The notes under the pieces were generated by a model. The model saw nothing but the letters and a program-made list of their open reading frames with translations. It was not told where the DNA came from and did no database searches. A stretch of 33,267 nucleotides of DNA from Candidatus Sumerlaeota bacterium. GTDB lineage: Bacteria; Sumerlaeota; Sumerlaeia; SLMS01; JAHLLQ01. Shown here in pieces: positions 1 through 9,100 of the stretch; within the stretch, counting starts at the first letter, position 1, and each line of letters starts with the position of its first letter. The stretch covers positions 1 to 33,267 of the forward strand of contig JAJFLJ010000252.1 in assembly GCA_021772755.1 (NCBI GenBank). The letters are read 5' to 3'. Made by a program: the position numbers and the translations under genes.

Positions 1-2612
1 AGCCCGTCGATGCCCGGCAGATCGCAGTCCATCAGAACGACGTCGAAGTCGCGCGACAGCGCCGCCGTCACGCCCTCCTCGCCGGTCTCGGCGAACTCGA
101 CGTCCTTCGCGCCAAGACGCGCCAGCATGCGCTCCACGACCTTCCGGTTCACCGGATTGTCCTCGACGACGAGAATCGAGAGACTGGCGAAGGAGAACTT
201 GTCCGAGGATTCGTCGAACCGGGCGGTCGATGTCATGTCCGGCGCGATCTCGAACACCAGCCGCACGGCAAATGTGGAGCCCTTTCCGCGCGCGCTTTCG
301 ACGGAGAGGGTTCCGCCCATCAGCTGGACGATCTGGCGGCAGATCGAAAGTCCGAGTCCCACGCCGGCCGAACCGCCCGGCGGGCGGTCGATCTGCACGA
401 ACGGCTCGAAGAGCCTCTTCCCGTCCTCGTCGGAAATGCCCCGTCCGGTGTCGCGCACCACGCATTCGACCGTCGCCTTGTCCTGCCGGGTCTCCGCGCA
501 CCGGAGTTCGAAATCGATCGAGCCCTCGTCGGTGTACTTGATCGCGTTGTCGACCAGGATGATAAGGACCTGGCGAAGCCGCGTCGCATCGCCGATCACG
601 AGTTGCGGCAGGTCCGTCGCCACCTTCGCTCCGAACTTCAGGCCCTTCTCCGACACCCGCTTGCGGAAGTACGCGGGGACTTCCTCGCCAAGATGGGCGA
701 GACTGAACGGGCGGGGTTTCAGATCGAGCCGTCCCGCCTCGATCTTCGAGAGATCGAGAATGTCGCTCACGAGGTCCAGCAGGCCCGTGCCCGCCCTGCG
801 GACGATGTCCACGTGTTCGCGCTGCTCCCCGGAGAGCTGCGATTCGCTCAGCAGGTCCGACATGCCGACGATGGCGTTGATGGGCGTTCGGATTTCGTGG
901 CTCATGGTCGCCAGGAAGTGCCCTTTCGCCCGGTTCGCGCTCTCGGCCGCGATTCGCGCCTCCTGCGCGGCGCTCTCCGCCCGCGTTCTCTCCTCGACTT
1001 CCTTTCGAAGCTCCGCCGTTCGCTCGCGAACCTGGCGCTCGATGCGTTCGGTGTGCCCCGTCACGATCAGCATGAATCCGGTCAGCAGGGCGCTGAAGCA
1101 CATGCCGATCTGAAGCGTGAACGCCGCTTCGCCCGCCGTACGCCCCTGGAAGAAATCCTTCGTCGGCCGAAACCGCAGGCGCAGTTCGCGTCCTCCGAAC
1201 ATCATGCTGCCCGCGGTGAACTCGAACTCGCCCAGTCCGGCTTCCTCTTCGCCCATTCCCCCCAGCGCCGAGAACCCGTCACCCTCTTCCGTGGCGGCTT
1301 CGAACGCGACGTGCATCCATTGCGCCTCCCCGGCCGGAATGGCGCTGGTCAGGAACTCCCGCCCGCGCAGGATGACGCTCACCGTGCCGACAAGCAGCCG
1401 GTCGCGATCCGCCTCCGTCGCGGGAATCCGCCCGCCCGAATAGACGGGGGCGTAGCAGACCAGCCCGTATTGTTCGTCCTGCTCCTGGACGAGGCGCAGG
1501 GGTGCGGTCGCCGAAGCCGTTCCCGTCGAAGCGCTTCTTCGCCAGGCTGCATCGGCGGCGGGTGTTCCGCTGATGGCGTAGCCGAGCGCTCCCCTGTTGG
1601 TTTCGACCGGCTCGATATAGTACACGACGGGCCCTTCGCCTGGTGCATCCGATGGCGAAACGCCACCCGTCCTGTCGCGCCGGCTCCATTGAAAGTCCGC
1701 GACTCCCTCGAGTATCGCCAGTTCTCTCAGCGCATTGCCCTCCGCTGGCGAAACAAGCGGATTCCACGTCAGCGCCGCGACGCCGGGCAGGTCTTCCAGC
1801 ACCGCCAGCGTGTAGTTCGCGAATTGTGCCCGCGACACGCGGTCCTGCGTCAGAAACAGCGCCTGGAGTCCGTCCAGGACCGTCTCGCAGGAGGCCAGGC
1901 GACTCTCCAGGTTGCGGGCCAGCGAGGCGGCATACCGGTCGAACGCCTCTCTCGCATCGACCAGCTCTCTTTCGCGCATCTGCGTGAACAGGAGCAGCAC
2001 CACGAGAATCGACACGCCTGCCGGCGCCGTGACCGAAAGGAGGCGGCGGATGCGCGCCGCCGACTTCGGCAGAAGCCAGATGTGAAAGAGCGGCCCCAGA
2101 ACCACGACGCCCAGCGCGTCGCCGATCCACCACGGCATCCAGACGCCCGGGATGTCGGATGCGCCGATCGCGCCGAGAAGATGCAGCGAGAACGCTCCGA
2201 TCGTCGATGCCGTGAGGCAGGCGACGGGGCCCGCCAGAAAGAAGAACAGCAGGATGTCCGGACCGTGATCGAGGCGGGCCCTGTTGCCGAAGCGCTGGCG
2301 GATCAGCGTCGATGCCACCCATGCCTGAAGCGCAGTCCCCAGGGCGGGGACCCCTGCGTTGAGGAACGCTCCGATTCCGCCGGTCGCCCCGAACGTATGC
2401 ATCTGGTAGAGGGTCGCGCTCAGCCAGACTCCGAACAGGGGCTTCCAGCCGAAGCGGATCGCGACCGCCACGGCGAATCCCGCCGCCGGCCAGAACGGAA
2501 CGATCCCGACCGGCTCCAGCGTCAGGAACCGCACCGCCACCGCCAGGCCGTAGTATACGACGGCCACGACGACGTTCAGTCCGAGAAGTCCGCTGATACT
2601 GCGAATACCCAT
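1..2612 (-). CDS. Hybrid sensor histidine kinase (MASE1-CHASE-HisKA-HATPase-REC), 3' end off the window
   Basis: Membrane sensor kinase that should autophosphorylate on His and pass phosphate to its own receiver domain. About 870 residues are visible. The first ~200 are hydrophobic and match MASE1, including the [16 protein letters not shown] signature. A periplasmic CHASE domain follows at ~225-400 ([17 protein letters not shown]), then a second membrane segment at ~500-518. The HisKA box is SHEIRTP with His572. The HATPase has NAIKY, DTGRGI and GVGLGLSIC. The receiver begins [11 protein letters not shown] with likely phospho-Asp862 in [10 protein letters not shown], where the window cuts it. 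The start at 2612 has AGGAG nine bases upstream. CHASE domains sense small extracellular ligands, but the ligand cannot be told here. No response regulator gene is visible. Divergent from the methyltransferase at 2770. Further domains such as Hpt may lie off the edge. Confidence 0.93.
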   Translation of the reverse strand, partial: MGIRSISGLLGLNVVVAVVYYGLAVAVRFLTLEPVGIVPFWPAAGFAVAVAIRFGWKPLFGVWLSATLYQMHTFGATGGIGAFLNAGVPALGTALQAWVASTLIRQRFGNRARLDHGPDILLFFFLAGPVACLTASTIGAFSLHLLGAIGASDIPGVWMPWWIGDALGVVVLGPLFHIWLLPKSAARIRRLLSVTAPAGVSILVVLLLFTQMRERELVDAREAFDRYAASLARNLESRLASCETVLDGLQALFLTQDRVSRAQFANYTLAVLEDLPGVAALTWNPLVSPAEGNALRELAILEGVADFQWSRRDRTGGVSPSDAPGEGPVVYYIEPVETNRGALGYAISGTPAADAAWRRSASTGTASATAPLRLVQEQDEQYGLVCYAPVYSGGRIPATEADRDRLLVGTVSVILRGREFLTSAIPAGEAQWMHVAFEAATEEGDGFSALGGMGEEEAGLGEFEFTAGSMMFGGRELRLRFRPTKDFFQGRTAGEAAFTLQIGMCFSALLTGFMLIVTGHTERIERQVRERTAELRKEVEERTRAESAAQEARIAAESANRAKGHFLATMSHEIRTPINAIVGMSDLLSESQLSGEQREHVDIVRRAGTGLLDLVSDILDLSKIEAGRLDLKPRPFSLAHLGEEVPAYFRKRVSEKGLKFGAKVATDLPQLVIGDATRLRQVLIILVDNAIKYTDEGSIDFELRCAETRQDKATVECVVRDTGRGISDEDGKRLFEPFVQIDRPPGGSAGVGLGLSICRQIVQLMGGTLSVESARGKGSTFAVRLVFEIAPDMTSTARFDESSDKFSFASLSILVVEDNPVNRKVVERMLARLGAKDVEFAETGEEGVTAALSRDFDVVLMDCDLPGIDG

Positions 2613-2727
2613 CGCGATCGGCTCCTGCCACGATCCACCGACACTCGGAAGGCTCCACCGCCAGCGCAACAGAAGCCGTGTCCGCCAGGGAGGCGCGCGT
2701 CCGGCTGCCTCTTTTCGTTCGACCCTT

Positions 2728-2740
2728 GGGGCCGGGCCCC
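2728..2740. promoter_or_regulatory. 13-bp GC palindrome in the divergent intergenic gap
   Basis: GGGGCC-G-GGCCCC is a perfect palindrome in the 157-bp gap between the divergently read sensor kinase and methyltransferase genes, about 30 bases before the methyltransferase start. It could be an operator. With one central base it is too tight for an RNA hairpin. In such GC-rich DNA it may also be chance. No convincing -35/-10 pair is visible in this gap. Confidence 0.2.
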
Positions 2741-2769
2741 ATACATCCAGGTCCAGGATCGGACGGCGA

Positions 2770-4377
2770 ATGGAAACGGACTATCTTCATCGCACGCGCG
2801 ACTGGCTCGAAATCCGGTATCAACAGGGACTTGTCGGCGGGCGATACCGTCCCTTCGCCCCCGTCTTCGGGTTGTCGCGCCTTCGCGATGCGGAAGCGGG
2901 CGTGGCGCCGGGGTTCTATTACCCGCTCGCCTATCGCCTGCTGGACGTTCTCTCGCGCCTGAAGCCGCGCACGCTGCTCGACGTCGGATGCGGCGAGGGG
3001 TTCCTGCTCGACAAGGCGCGCACGCTTCTCGGCTGCCAGGTTCTCGGGACCGACCTCTCTTCGGAGGCGTGCCGCCGAGCGTGGCAACTCTGCGGCGTTC
3101 GGGCCGTTCCCGCCAACGCGAGCCTTCTTCCCTTCGCGGACGACTCCTTCGATGTCGTCGTCATCTCCGAAGTCGTCGAGCACCTTGAGTTTCCCCTGGA
3201 AGCCATGGCGGAATGCCGGCGCGTCGCGCGCACGGCCGTCGTCGTCACAACGCAGGAGTTCGCGCGCAACCGGTTCGAGCGCTGGGTCCAGCTTCAGTCC
3301 CTCAACCATGCCGAGGAACACGCCGAGCGGTACTGGAGCATGCGTTCGGACTGGGAGACCGTCTTCGGCCGCGACCGGATTCGGTTCGTCCCGCAGGGTT
3401 CCTACGCTCTCGCGCGGAGCGTCCCGATTCCTCCGGACGACCCGCAGGAGGCGGCGCGCGGGATTCACCGCATCGCGACGGATTCCACCGCGCGCTCGCA
3501 CCATCTCGGCATGATCGGCGTCGCGGAGAAGAGCGATGGCGCGCTTCGGGCGCTGTCCGACAAGCCTAGCGTTTCGCGTGCGTGGATTCTCCGCGAACTC
3601 CTCCGGCCCGCCAGCGCGACACGCGCTTCCGTTCCGTCACCGGCTCCTGGCGGTCTGCCCGCTGCCGCACTGCGCTGTCCCGAAACGCTTCAGCCGCTGC
3701 GCGCGGACGAAGAGGGTGGAGTGTGGATCACCGTCGACGGAACACGCCGATATCCCGCCGGGAACGGCGTGCCGGACCTGGCCATCGCGGCCGGAAGCAG
3801 GCGCCTTCCCGGCGTGCTTCGCGATCATGCGGTTTCCACCGGCAGCGACGCACGCCGCCTGTTGGCGCTTCGTGCGCGTCTTTCCCGATCGCGTCCGAGC
3901 GGAGGCTGGCGAACGCACTTCGCGAAATGGGCCGCGCAGTCCCTCGTCGAATCGAAGGAATTCGTCGGACTGCGTCCGTCGGCGCGCCACTGGTTTCGGT
4001 CCGTCCTGCGGCTTGCGAAGGCCTCGCTCGCCGCGATCGGTCCGCATGGCGCCGTGGAGATGCGTGTCCATCCCCTCGAATGCGGGATGCGCGAGAGGAA
4101 ACACTGCTGGCATCACGACGCGCGCCGCGTACGCGGAGCCACCACCGTCGGCTACGAGATTTCCGAGCCCGGCAAGGCTCTCCCACCCCCCCGGCTGCTG
4201 GACGAAACGACGCCGCGACTCGTCCTGGTCGCCGAACCGTTCATGGAAGTCGTTTCAAGGCCCTGCGACGGATTTCCGCGACCGGGCGTCTACGAAGTCC
4301 GACCACTGGCGGTGAACAGCTACGGCAAGATTCTCGGCCCGCGCGGAAAGACGCTGCGCGTGACGATCACGCCCTGA
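2770..4377 (+). CDS. SAM-dependent methyltransferase with Trm112-like segment
   Basis: Predicted cytosolic class I methyltransferase of 535 residues, substrate unknown. Residues ~50-160 form a Methyltransf_11 fold: motif I DVGCGEG at 71-77, the acidic end of strand 2 in GTDLSSEA, and [20 protein letters not shown] as motifs II/III. Residues ~300-340 read like a Trm112/UPF0434 module ([10 protein letters not shown] ... [10 protein letters not shown]). Only one Cys of the usual zinc pairs is left, so metal binding is doubtful. The remaining ~190 residues match nothing I recognise. Trm112-like pieces often go with glycan- or lipid-modifying methyltransferases, so a cell-surface sugar substrate is plausible but inferred. 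The start has only a weak AGGAT-type ribosome site. The gene converges on the minus-strand methyltransferase, with stop codons 30 bp apart. Confidence 0.85.
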   Translation: METDYLHRTRDWLEIRYQQGLVGGRYRPFAPVFGLSRLRDAEAGVAPGFYYPLAYRLLDVLSRLKPRTLLDVGCGEGFLLDKARTLLGCQVLGTDLSSEACRRAWQLCGVRAVPANASLLPFADDSFDVVVISEVVEHLEFPLEAMAECRRVARTAVVVTTQEFARNRFERWVQLQSLNHAEEHAERYWSMRSDWETVFGRDRIRFVPQGSYALARSVPIPPDDPQEAARGIHRIATDSTARSHHLGMIGVAEKSDGALRALSDKPSVSRAWILRELLRPASATRASVPSPAPGGLPAAALRCPETLQPLRADEEGGVWITVDGTRRYPAGNGVPDLAIAAGSRRLPGVLRDHAVSTGSDARRLLALRARLSRSRPSGGWRTHFAKWAAQSLVESKEFVGLRPSARHWFRSVLRLAKASLAAIGPHGAVEMRVHPLECGMRERKHCWHHDARRVRGATTVGYEISEPGKALPPPRLLDETTPRLVLVAEPFMEVVSRPCDGFPRPGVYEVRPLAVNSYGKILGPRGKTLRVTITP

Positions 4378-4407
4378 TTCGCTCTCCGGAATCGTGCGAA
4401 CCAGTCG

Positions 4408-5514
4408 CTATACCCAGCCATGCTTTCGCAGGTGGAACCGTTCCACCGCCAGATCGACCAGCGACGGGCGAACGGTCTTCCAGGTTTCCGCCCTCTTCTT
4501 CTGGATCAGCGCGAGACCGAAGCCCTCCGGCGAGGGCAGGTTCACCCAGTGGTATCCGGTTTCCGAGCCGCGCCCGAGCTTCTCCAGAAGATACCTCGGT
4601 CCGAGCCATCCGCACAGATCCGGCTCCGTGTCGTGCAGCAGCACAAGAGCGCCGGGTGCGAGCAACTCGTCCACCGCGCTCCAGTCCTTCAGGCAGCCCT
4701 TGATCGTATGGTCCCCGTCGATGAAGGCGAAGTCGATCTTCCCGGCGTGGAGCGAGAGGTCCTTGCGAATGCGCAGGGAGGAGTCCCCCTTGTGCAGCGT
4801 CACGTATCCCGCAAGCCCGGCGTGTTCCAGGTGTCCCCGGACGATTCGCGTGCCGTCCTCGCACGGGCCCAGTACCGGCGAAACGTATCCGGGGTGCTTC
4901 TGGAACAGATCGAAGGCGTGAAGGTGCCCGCCGCCGTTGTCCTTCATGGCCTGCGCGGTGGTGACCGTGGAGTACCCCTTGAACGATCCGGTCTCCAGCG
5001 CGACGCGCGGCCGCACCAGGCGAACGAGATCGTAGAGGATTCTTCCGATCTCAGGAAAGACGGAGCCGGGATAGCTCTCCGGATCGGCCTCCAGTCGCTC
5101 GATGACCGGGTTCACCGGGGGAGTCTGGAGCGCGGACGGAACGAGGCGTCGCGGATGCTTTCGAATGGAGGAGCGCCGCGCCTGGTACTCGGCGATCATC
5201 TCCACGGGTTCGGGCTGAAGCGGGTTCCTTCCCAGCACATCCAGCAGCGCTTCGATGCCCTCCTGGTCGCGACCGATCCGCAACAGCATCTCGCCGCGAT
5301 AGGAGGCCGCCTCCAGGTTGTCCGGCGATCTCTCCAGCAACGCGTCGTAGTCCGCCAGAGCCTCCTCGTAGCGGCCCATCGCACGATAGAGGTACGCCCG
5401 GTGTCCGAAGGCGTCGGGCGCGTCGGCGGGGGACTCGGCAAGCCGGGCAAGATGGGCGAGGGCGCTCTCGTAGTCTCCCGCGTCGATCAGATCGTTGGCG
5501 TGCTTCAGCGTCAT
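4408..5514 (-). CDS. TPR-repeat class I methyltransferase (Methyltransf_24 type)
   Basis: 368-residue fusion. The N-terminal ~100 residues are TPR repeats (AGDYESALAHLARLAE, MGRYEEALADYDALLERSPD, IGRDQEGIEALLDVL), usually a protein-binding scaffold. Residues ~160-350 are a class I methyltransferase of the Methyltransf_24/CmcI type: ETGSFKGYSTVTTAQAM as motif I, then KIDFAFIDGDHTIKG and GALVLLHDT. The FIDGDH element is typical of this group, which includes O-methyltransferases acting on sugars and small molecules. The substrate cannot be inferred. It is last of three minus-strand genes (58 bp after the small exported protein), probably co-transcribed with the large secreted protein. No clear ribosome site precedes the ATG at 5514, so expression may depend on read-through from upstream. 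Confidence 0.85.
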   Translation of the reverse strand: MTLKHANDLIDAGDYESALAHLARLAESPADAPDAFGHRAYLYRAMGRYEEALADYDALLERSPDNLEAASYRGEMLLRIGRDQEGIEALLDVLGRNPLQPEPVEMIAEYQARRSSIRKHPRRLVPSALQTPPVNPVIERLEADPESYPGSVFPEIGRILYDLVRLVRPRVALETGSFKGYSTVTTAQAMKDNGGGHLHAFDLFQKHPGYVSPVLGPCEDGTRIVRGHLEHAGLAGYVTLHKGDSSLRIRKDLSLHAGKIDFAFIDGDHTIKGCLKDWSAVDELLAPGALVLLHDTEPDLCGWLGPRYLLEKLGRGSETGYHWVNLPSPEGFGLALIQKKRAETWKTVRPSLVDLAVERFHLRKHGWV

Positions 5515-5572
5515 GGGGGAATCCCATGCGCGAGCCCCTTGCCGTGTGCAACCGCCAACTCGAACTCCGCCG

Positions 5573-6013
5573 CTACGGCTGGCGCGTTCTCAGTTCGCGC
5601 CGCGTGACGCTCTCGAACGCGTCGTGCTTCCGTATGCCCTGTTCGAGCACGTGGTTCGGAACGTGGCTGCTGTAGACCAGCACCGATCCCGCATCGGTGA
5701 ACCGGCGTGCGAGTCCCGTCTGCGTGTCGAGAACGACGAACTCCGGGATACCGTCGAGCGCCACGGCCTGGTAGCGGCCCGGGGTGTTGGAGCCCTCCGG
5801 CGCGACCAGCAGCGGCAGGTCCTGCAGGTCCGTCTCCGCCGTCGCGAAGACGATGTCGCCCCGGACGATCTCGCGGGCCTCCTGTTGGCGGGGGAGCAGC
5901 GTCTCCATCACCGCCGGCAGACGCGTCCATTCCTCCTGCGTGTAGGCGGCCGTGCCGGCGACCACGATTCCGGCGACGAATGCCGCCGCCATTCCCGCAT
6001 GTCTTCGATTCAT
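5573..6013 (-). CDS. Small exported or membrane-anchored protein, function unknown
   Basis: 146 residues. The ATG at 6013 is chosen because AGAGGA lies seven bases upstream and because it opens a signal sequence or anchor (MNRRHAG, then a hydrophobic run to about residue 24 ending near TAAYTQEEW). A longer reading frame upstream lacks both features. The rest is soluble with conserved-looking blocks: AREIVRGDIVFATAETDLQDLP, then GRYQAVALDGIPEFVVLDT and GSVLVYSSHVP, suggesting a small periplasmic beta-rich domain. I do not recognise a family. It lies between the large secreted GH43 protein (118 bp upstream) and the TPR-methyltransferase (58 bp downstream), and is probably in one transcript with them. 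Confidence 0.75.
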   Translation of the reverse strand: MNRRHAGMAAAFVAGIVVAGTAAYTQEEWTRLPAVMETLLPRQQEAREIVRGDIVFATAETDLQDLPLLVAPEGSNTPGRYQAVALDGIPEFVVLDTQTGLARRFTDAGSVLVYSSHVPNHVLEQGIRKHDAFESVTRRELRTRQP

Positions 6014-6113
6014 GTGCGTGTCCTCTTTCCGCGTGGATCGTTCACTGAAAGCAAGAACGGCGCCTTGGGAATACGGCGGTCCGGGCGCCCGCCAGCCGCC
6101 ATTCCGCGACTGC

Positions 6114-6133
6114 GAACCGCGCGAACGCGGTTC
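6114..6133 (-). terminator. Hairpin with TTCG loop at the end of the GH43 gene
   Basis: On the minus strand an 8-bp perfect stem (GAACCGCG/CGCGGTTC) closes a TTCG tetraloop and starts inside the TGA stop codon of the large gene. No T-run follows, so it may stabilise the 3' end or separate transcript segments rather than terminate fully. Confidence 0.35.
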
Positions 6134-9100
6134 AATCGATCTCGGCCAGGACCGACCATTCGAGCAGCCGGATCGTATCCGGCGCATCGCCCTTCGACCG
6201 CAGCCGCCAGTATCGCGCGGTGACCGCCGGCGTTTCCACCAACGCGTTCGCTTCCTCCCCTCCGCTCGCGATCACCCCCGCGACGGGAAAGAAGTCCTCG
6301 CCGTCCTCGCTCGCCATCAGATCGAACGCGCCGGGCCATTCGTTTTCCTCCCACCGAACGTCCAGCCCCCGAACCGTTCGCGGGCGCCCGGCATCGAACC
6401 CGATCCAGGCATCCGTCGCGCTCGCGCTCCAGCCCGTAGCCATATCGCCATCGAAAGCGGCAGGCGCACCGCCGGCGTTCTCGCTCGCCGTGATGGCGCC
6501 GCCGGCCACCACCGGTTCCAGACGTCGGGGCAGGGCGAAGACATCGAGCGCCGACACGGGCGTCTCGGCCGAGAGACGGACGAACCGGGCGGGAGGCGAA
6601 CTGCCCAGGTGAAGGAACGTCGCGCCGTCGCCCTGCACGGCGTCGAACGCGATGTCGCGCCAGACCGCACCGTCTGCGCTGAGCTCCAACATGATCGCGT
6701 TCGCGGCGTCCAGGGGCGCGCGAACGCCTTCGATGCCGTACACGCCATGCAGGTCGATCGCGAGGCTCGTTCCGTCGCCCTTCGCTTCGGTCGGAACCGT
6801 CGCGTCGTCCGCGACGTTCGAGAGCGGGCACCGTTCGCCGCGCACTTCCAGCTCGCGAATGCCGAACGCGTCCGCCCCGCCGGCGGCGCCGGTCAGCGTC
6901 ATGCGAACGTACCGGGCGGGAAACGAATCGTCGAATGGATAGCGGAGGTACTCGATGGTGCCTCCGGAACGATCGGTCGCAAGCACCCAGTCCGTGCCGT
7001 CCGTCGAGACCTCGGCGAACCAGTCCGTCGCGAACCGTCCCGGCTCCCAGTCCACGACCAGGGACTTGGCCTCGAAGAGCCCGCCCAGATCCAGTGTCAC
7101 GGTCTGCGTGTCCGTATCGTCCGAGGTCCACGCGGTGTTCGCGTCTTCGTCCGCCAGCAGCGCCGCTTCGGCCTGGTTGCTGGTGGCCGCGATCGTCGCG
7201 AGCGGCGAGAGATTCGGCGCGTTCGAGGGGACGACCTGCGGCAGCGCCGTGGGGCCGACCAGGAAGAGACTGCCGTCGCTCCGGAATTCCAGGCGGTCGA
7301 TCCAGGCGCTGCGGGTGAAGTTCCCGTAGGGCGTGTGATAGGCGTGATAGATGCCCCACATCTCCGTCCCGTCGGGCGAGAGGATCATGTCGCAAACGCC
7401 GGGGCCGACGATGCCGGAATGGAACTTCTTCGAGCCGATCGGGTTCTCCGGAGCCATCGTCCACGGTCCTTCGACCGCTGGCGCTGTCGCGTAGCCGATG
7501 CCGTAGTCGTGCGTGTTGTAGGCGTTTCCGGCGAAGAGCATGTACCACGTGTCGCCGCGCTTGAAGGCGGCGGGACCTTCCATGATGGCGGCGAACCGGT
7601 TCGTGTCCGATGCCGTCACGTTGCCGGAAAGCGCGTGGTCGGCGCCTTCCCCGCCACCGAACGCCTCGATGCGGCCGATCGCCACCGACCCCGTCGGGGA
7701 CTTCGCGATATCGATGCGCACATAGCGCGCCTCCTGCGGCGAGAAACGAACGCGTTCCCCGCGGCCGGTCGCGGCGGAGCGGCTTGCGCCAACGGATTCC
7801 CACGTCTCCGCGTCGCGCGAGACGAACGTCTGGAACGTCGCTCCCCCGGACGCCGCTTCCCAGAAGACGCGGACCTCGTCCACCAGCGCGGGTTCCACCA
7901 TGTCCACGACGAGGGATTCCGCGCTGTTGCCCGGCTTCGACGTCCATCCCCATGCGGCGCGAAGCTCCGAACCCGCGGTCTCCGCCGCGATCGAAAAACC
8001 AATCGTGGCGCCGTCGGTCGAAAACGCCTGGGCGCGCGCTACCGTCAGTGGACCGGCGACCGCCTTCGTCATCGAAACGCGCAGCGTGCCGGCGGGAACC
8101 GGATCGAACTCGAACAGCGACGACCCGAAGGAAACGGCCGTTCCCGCCGCGACCAGCGGATTGCCCGCCGTCGTTCTCCTGATCTCGACGGGTGTGCCGT
8201 CCGCGTCGCCCAGATCGCCCCAGTCGATCCGCAACGTGTCGGACTCCGAAGGAAACGCGACGCGAAACGTGTCCGTTCCAGGCGTGTCGGAACCTCTCCA
8301 CTGCCACCGCGAGCGAACCAGGTCGGGCAGTTCCGCCGAGCCGTACCATCCTCCGGCGACGACGTTCTCCGGCGCTTCGCGGGCCAGCGACGCCAGCGTC
8401 CACGGCGCGGCGTCGTCCGGCGCGACGACAGTCTCGGGGACGCCGGGTTTCGCGAACGCGAGATCGCTTTCGAGTTCGCGGATGACCGGTCGCAGTTCCA
8501 GCAGGTTGGGCGGATTCCCGTTCGTGAAGTTGCCGGACATAATCGCGTACGGCGTTCCGTCTTCGTCGAAGACGTAGTTCCCGTCGTAGATCATGCCCGG
8601 CCCGTATCGGTCGGGCGGATCGCTTGCGGCGGGAACCAGGGGCTCGAATGACAGGAACGAAGAAGGCGACGAGGCCACGCCGATGCGGGTCGCCACCGGT
8701 TCGTCCTGCAGCCCTGCGCCGTACATCATGAAGAACCGCCCGGTTCCGTCCGGATTGGTTCGCACGACCATGTCGGCTCCGTAGAACGACGTCTGGGCCC
8801 AGTGCCCCTGCCAGATCATCGTGTGGCTGCCATCGAGAATCAGTCCGTCCACCGACCAGTTCACCAGATCGCGGGAGGACCACCCAAGGTATCCCTTCAG
8901 TGCGGAGGTGGTTCCCGACAACACGTACCGCCCGCGAAACCAGGTGATCATCGGGTCGCCGAGTCCCGATCCGGGAAAGCCGTCGCGAACCGGATTGCGA
9001 AAGAACGTCGTCGGACAGTCCCCGCAGGAATCGACGAGGCCGTCGCCATCCGCGTCCGCGAGCGAAGTGCCGATCGGCGCCCCCGCGACGATGCGCGGGC

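Noticed and set aside
10-1113. Long + strand open frame opposite the sensor kinase
   Set aside because: Translation is Ser/Arg/Pro-rich without motifs, while the minus strand encodes a full histidine kinase in register. It is a shadow frame of GC-rich DNA.
5952-8651. 899-codon + frame and a 1520-codon minus frame over the GH43 gene
   Set aside because: Both are Arg-rich, low-complexity readings in other frames. Only the 6132-12395 frame shows domains, a signal peptide and a ribosome site.
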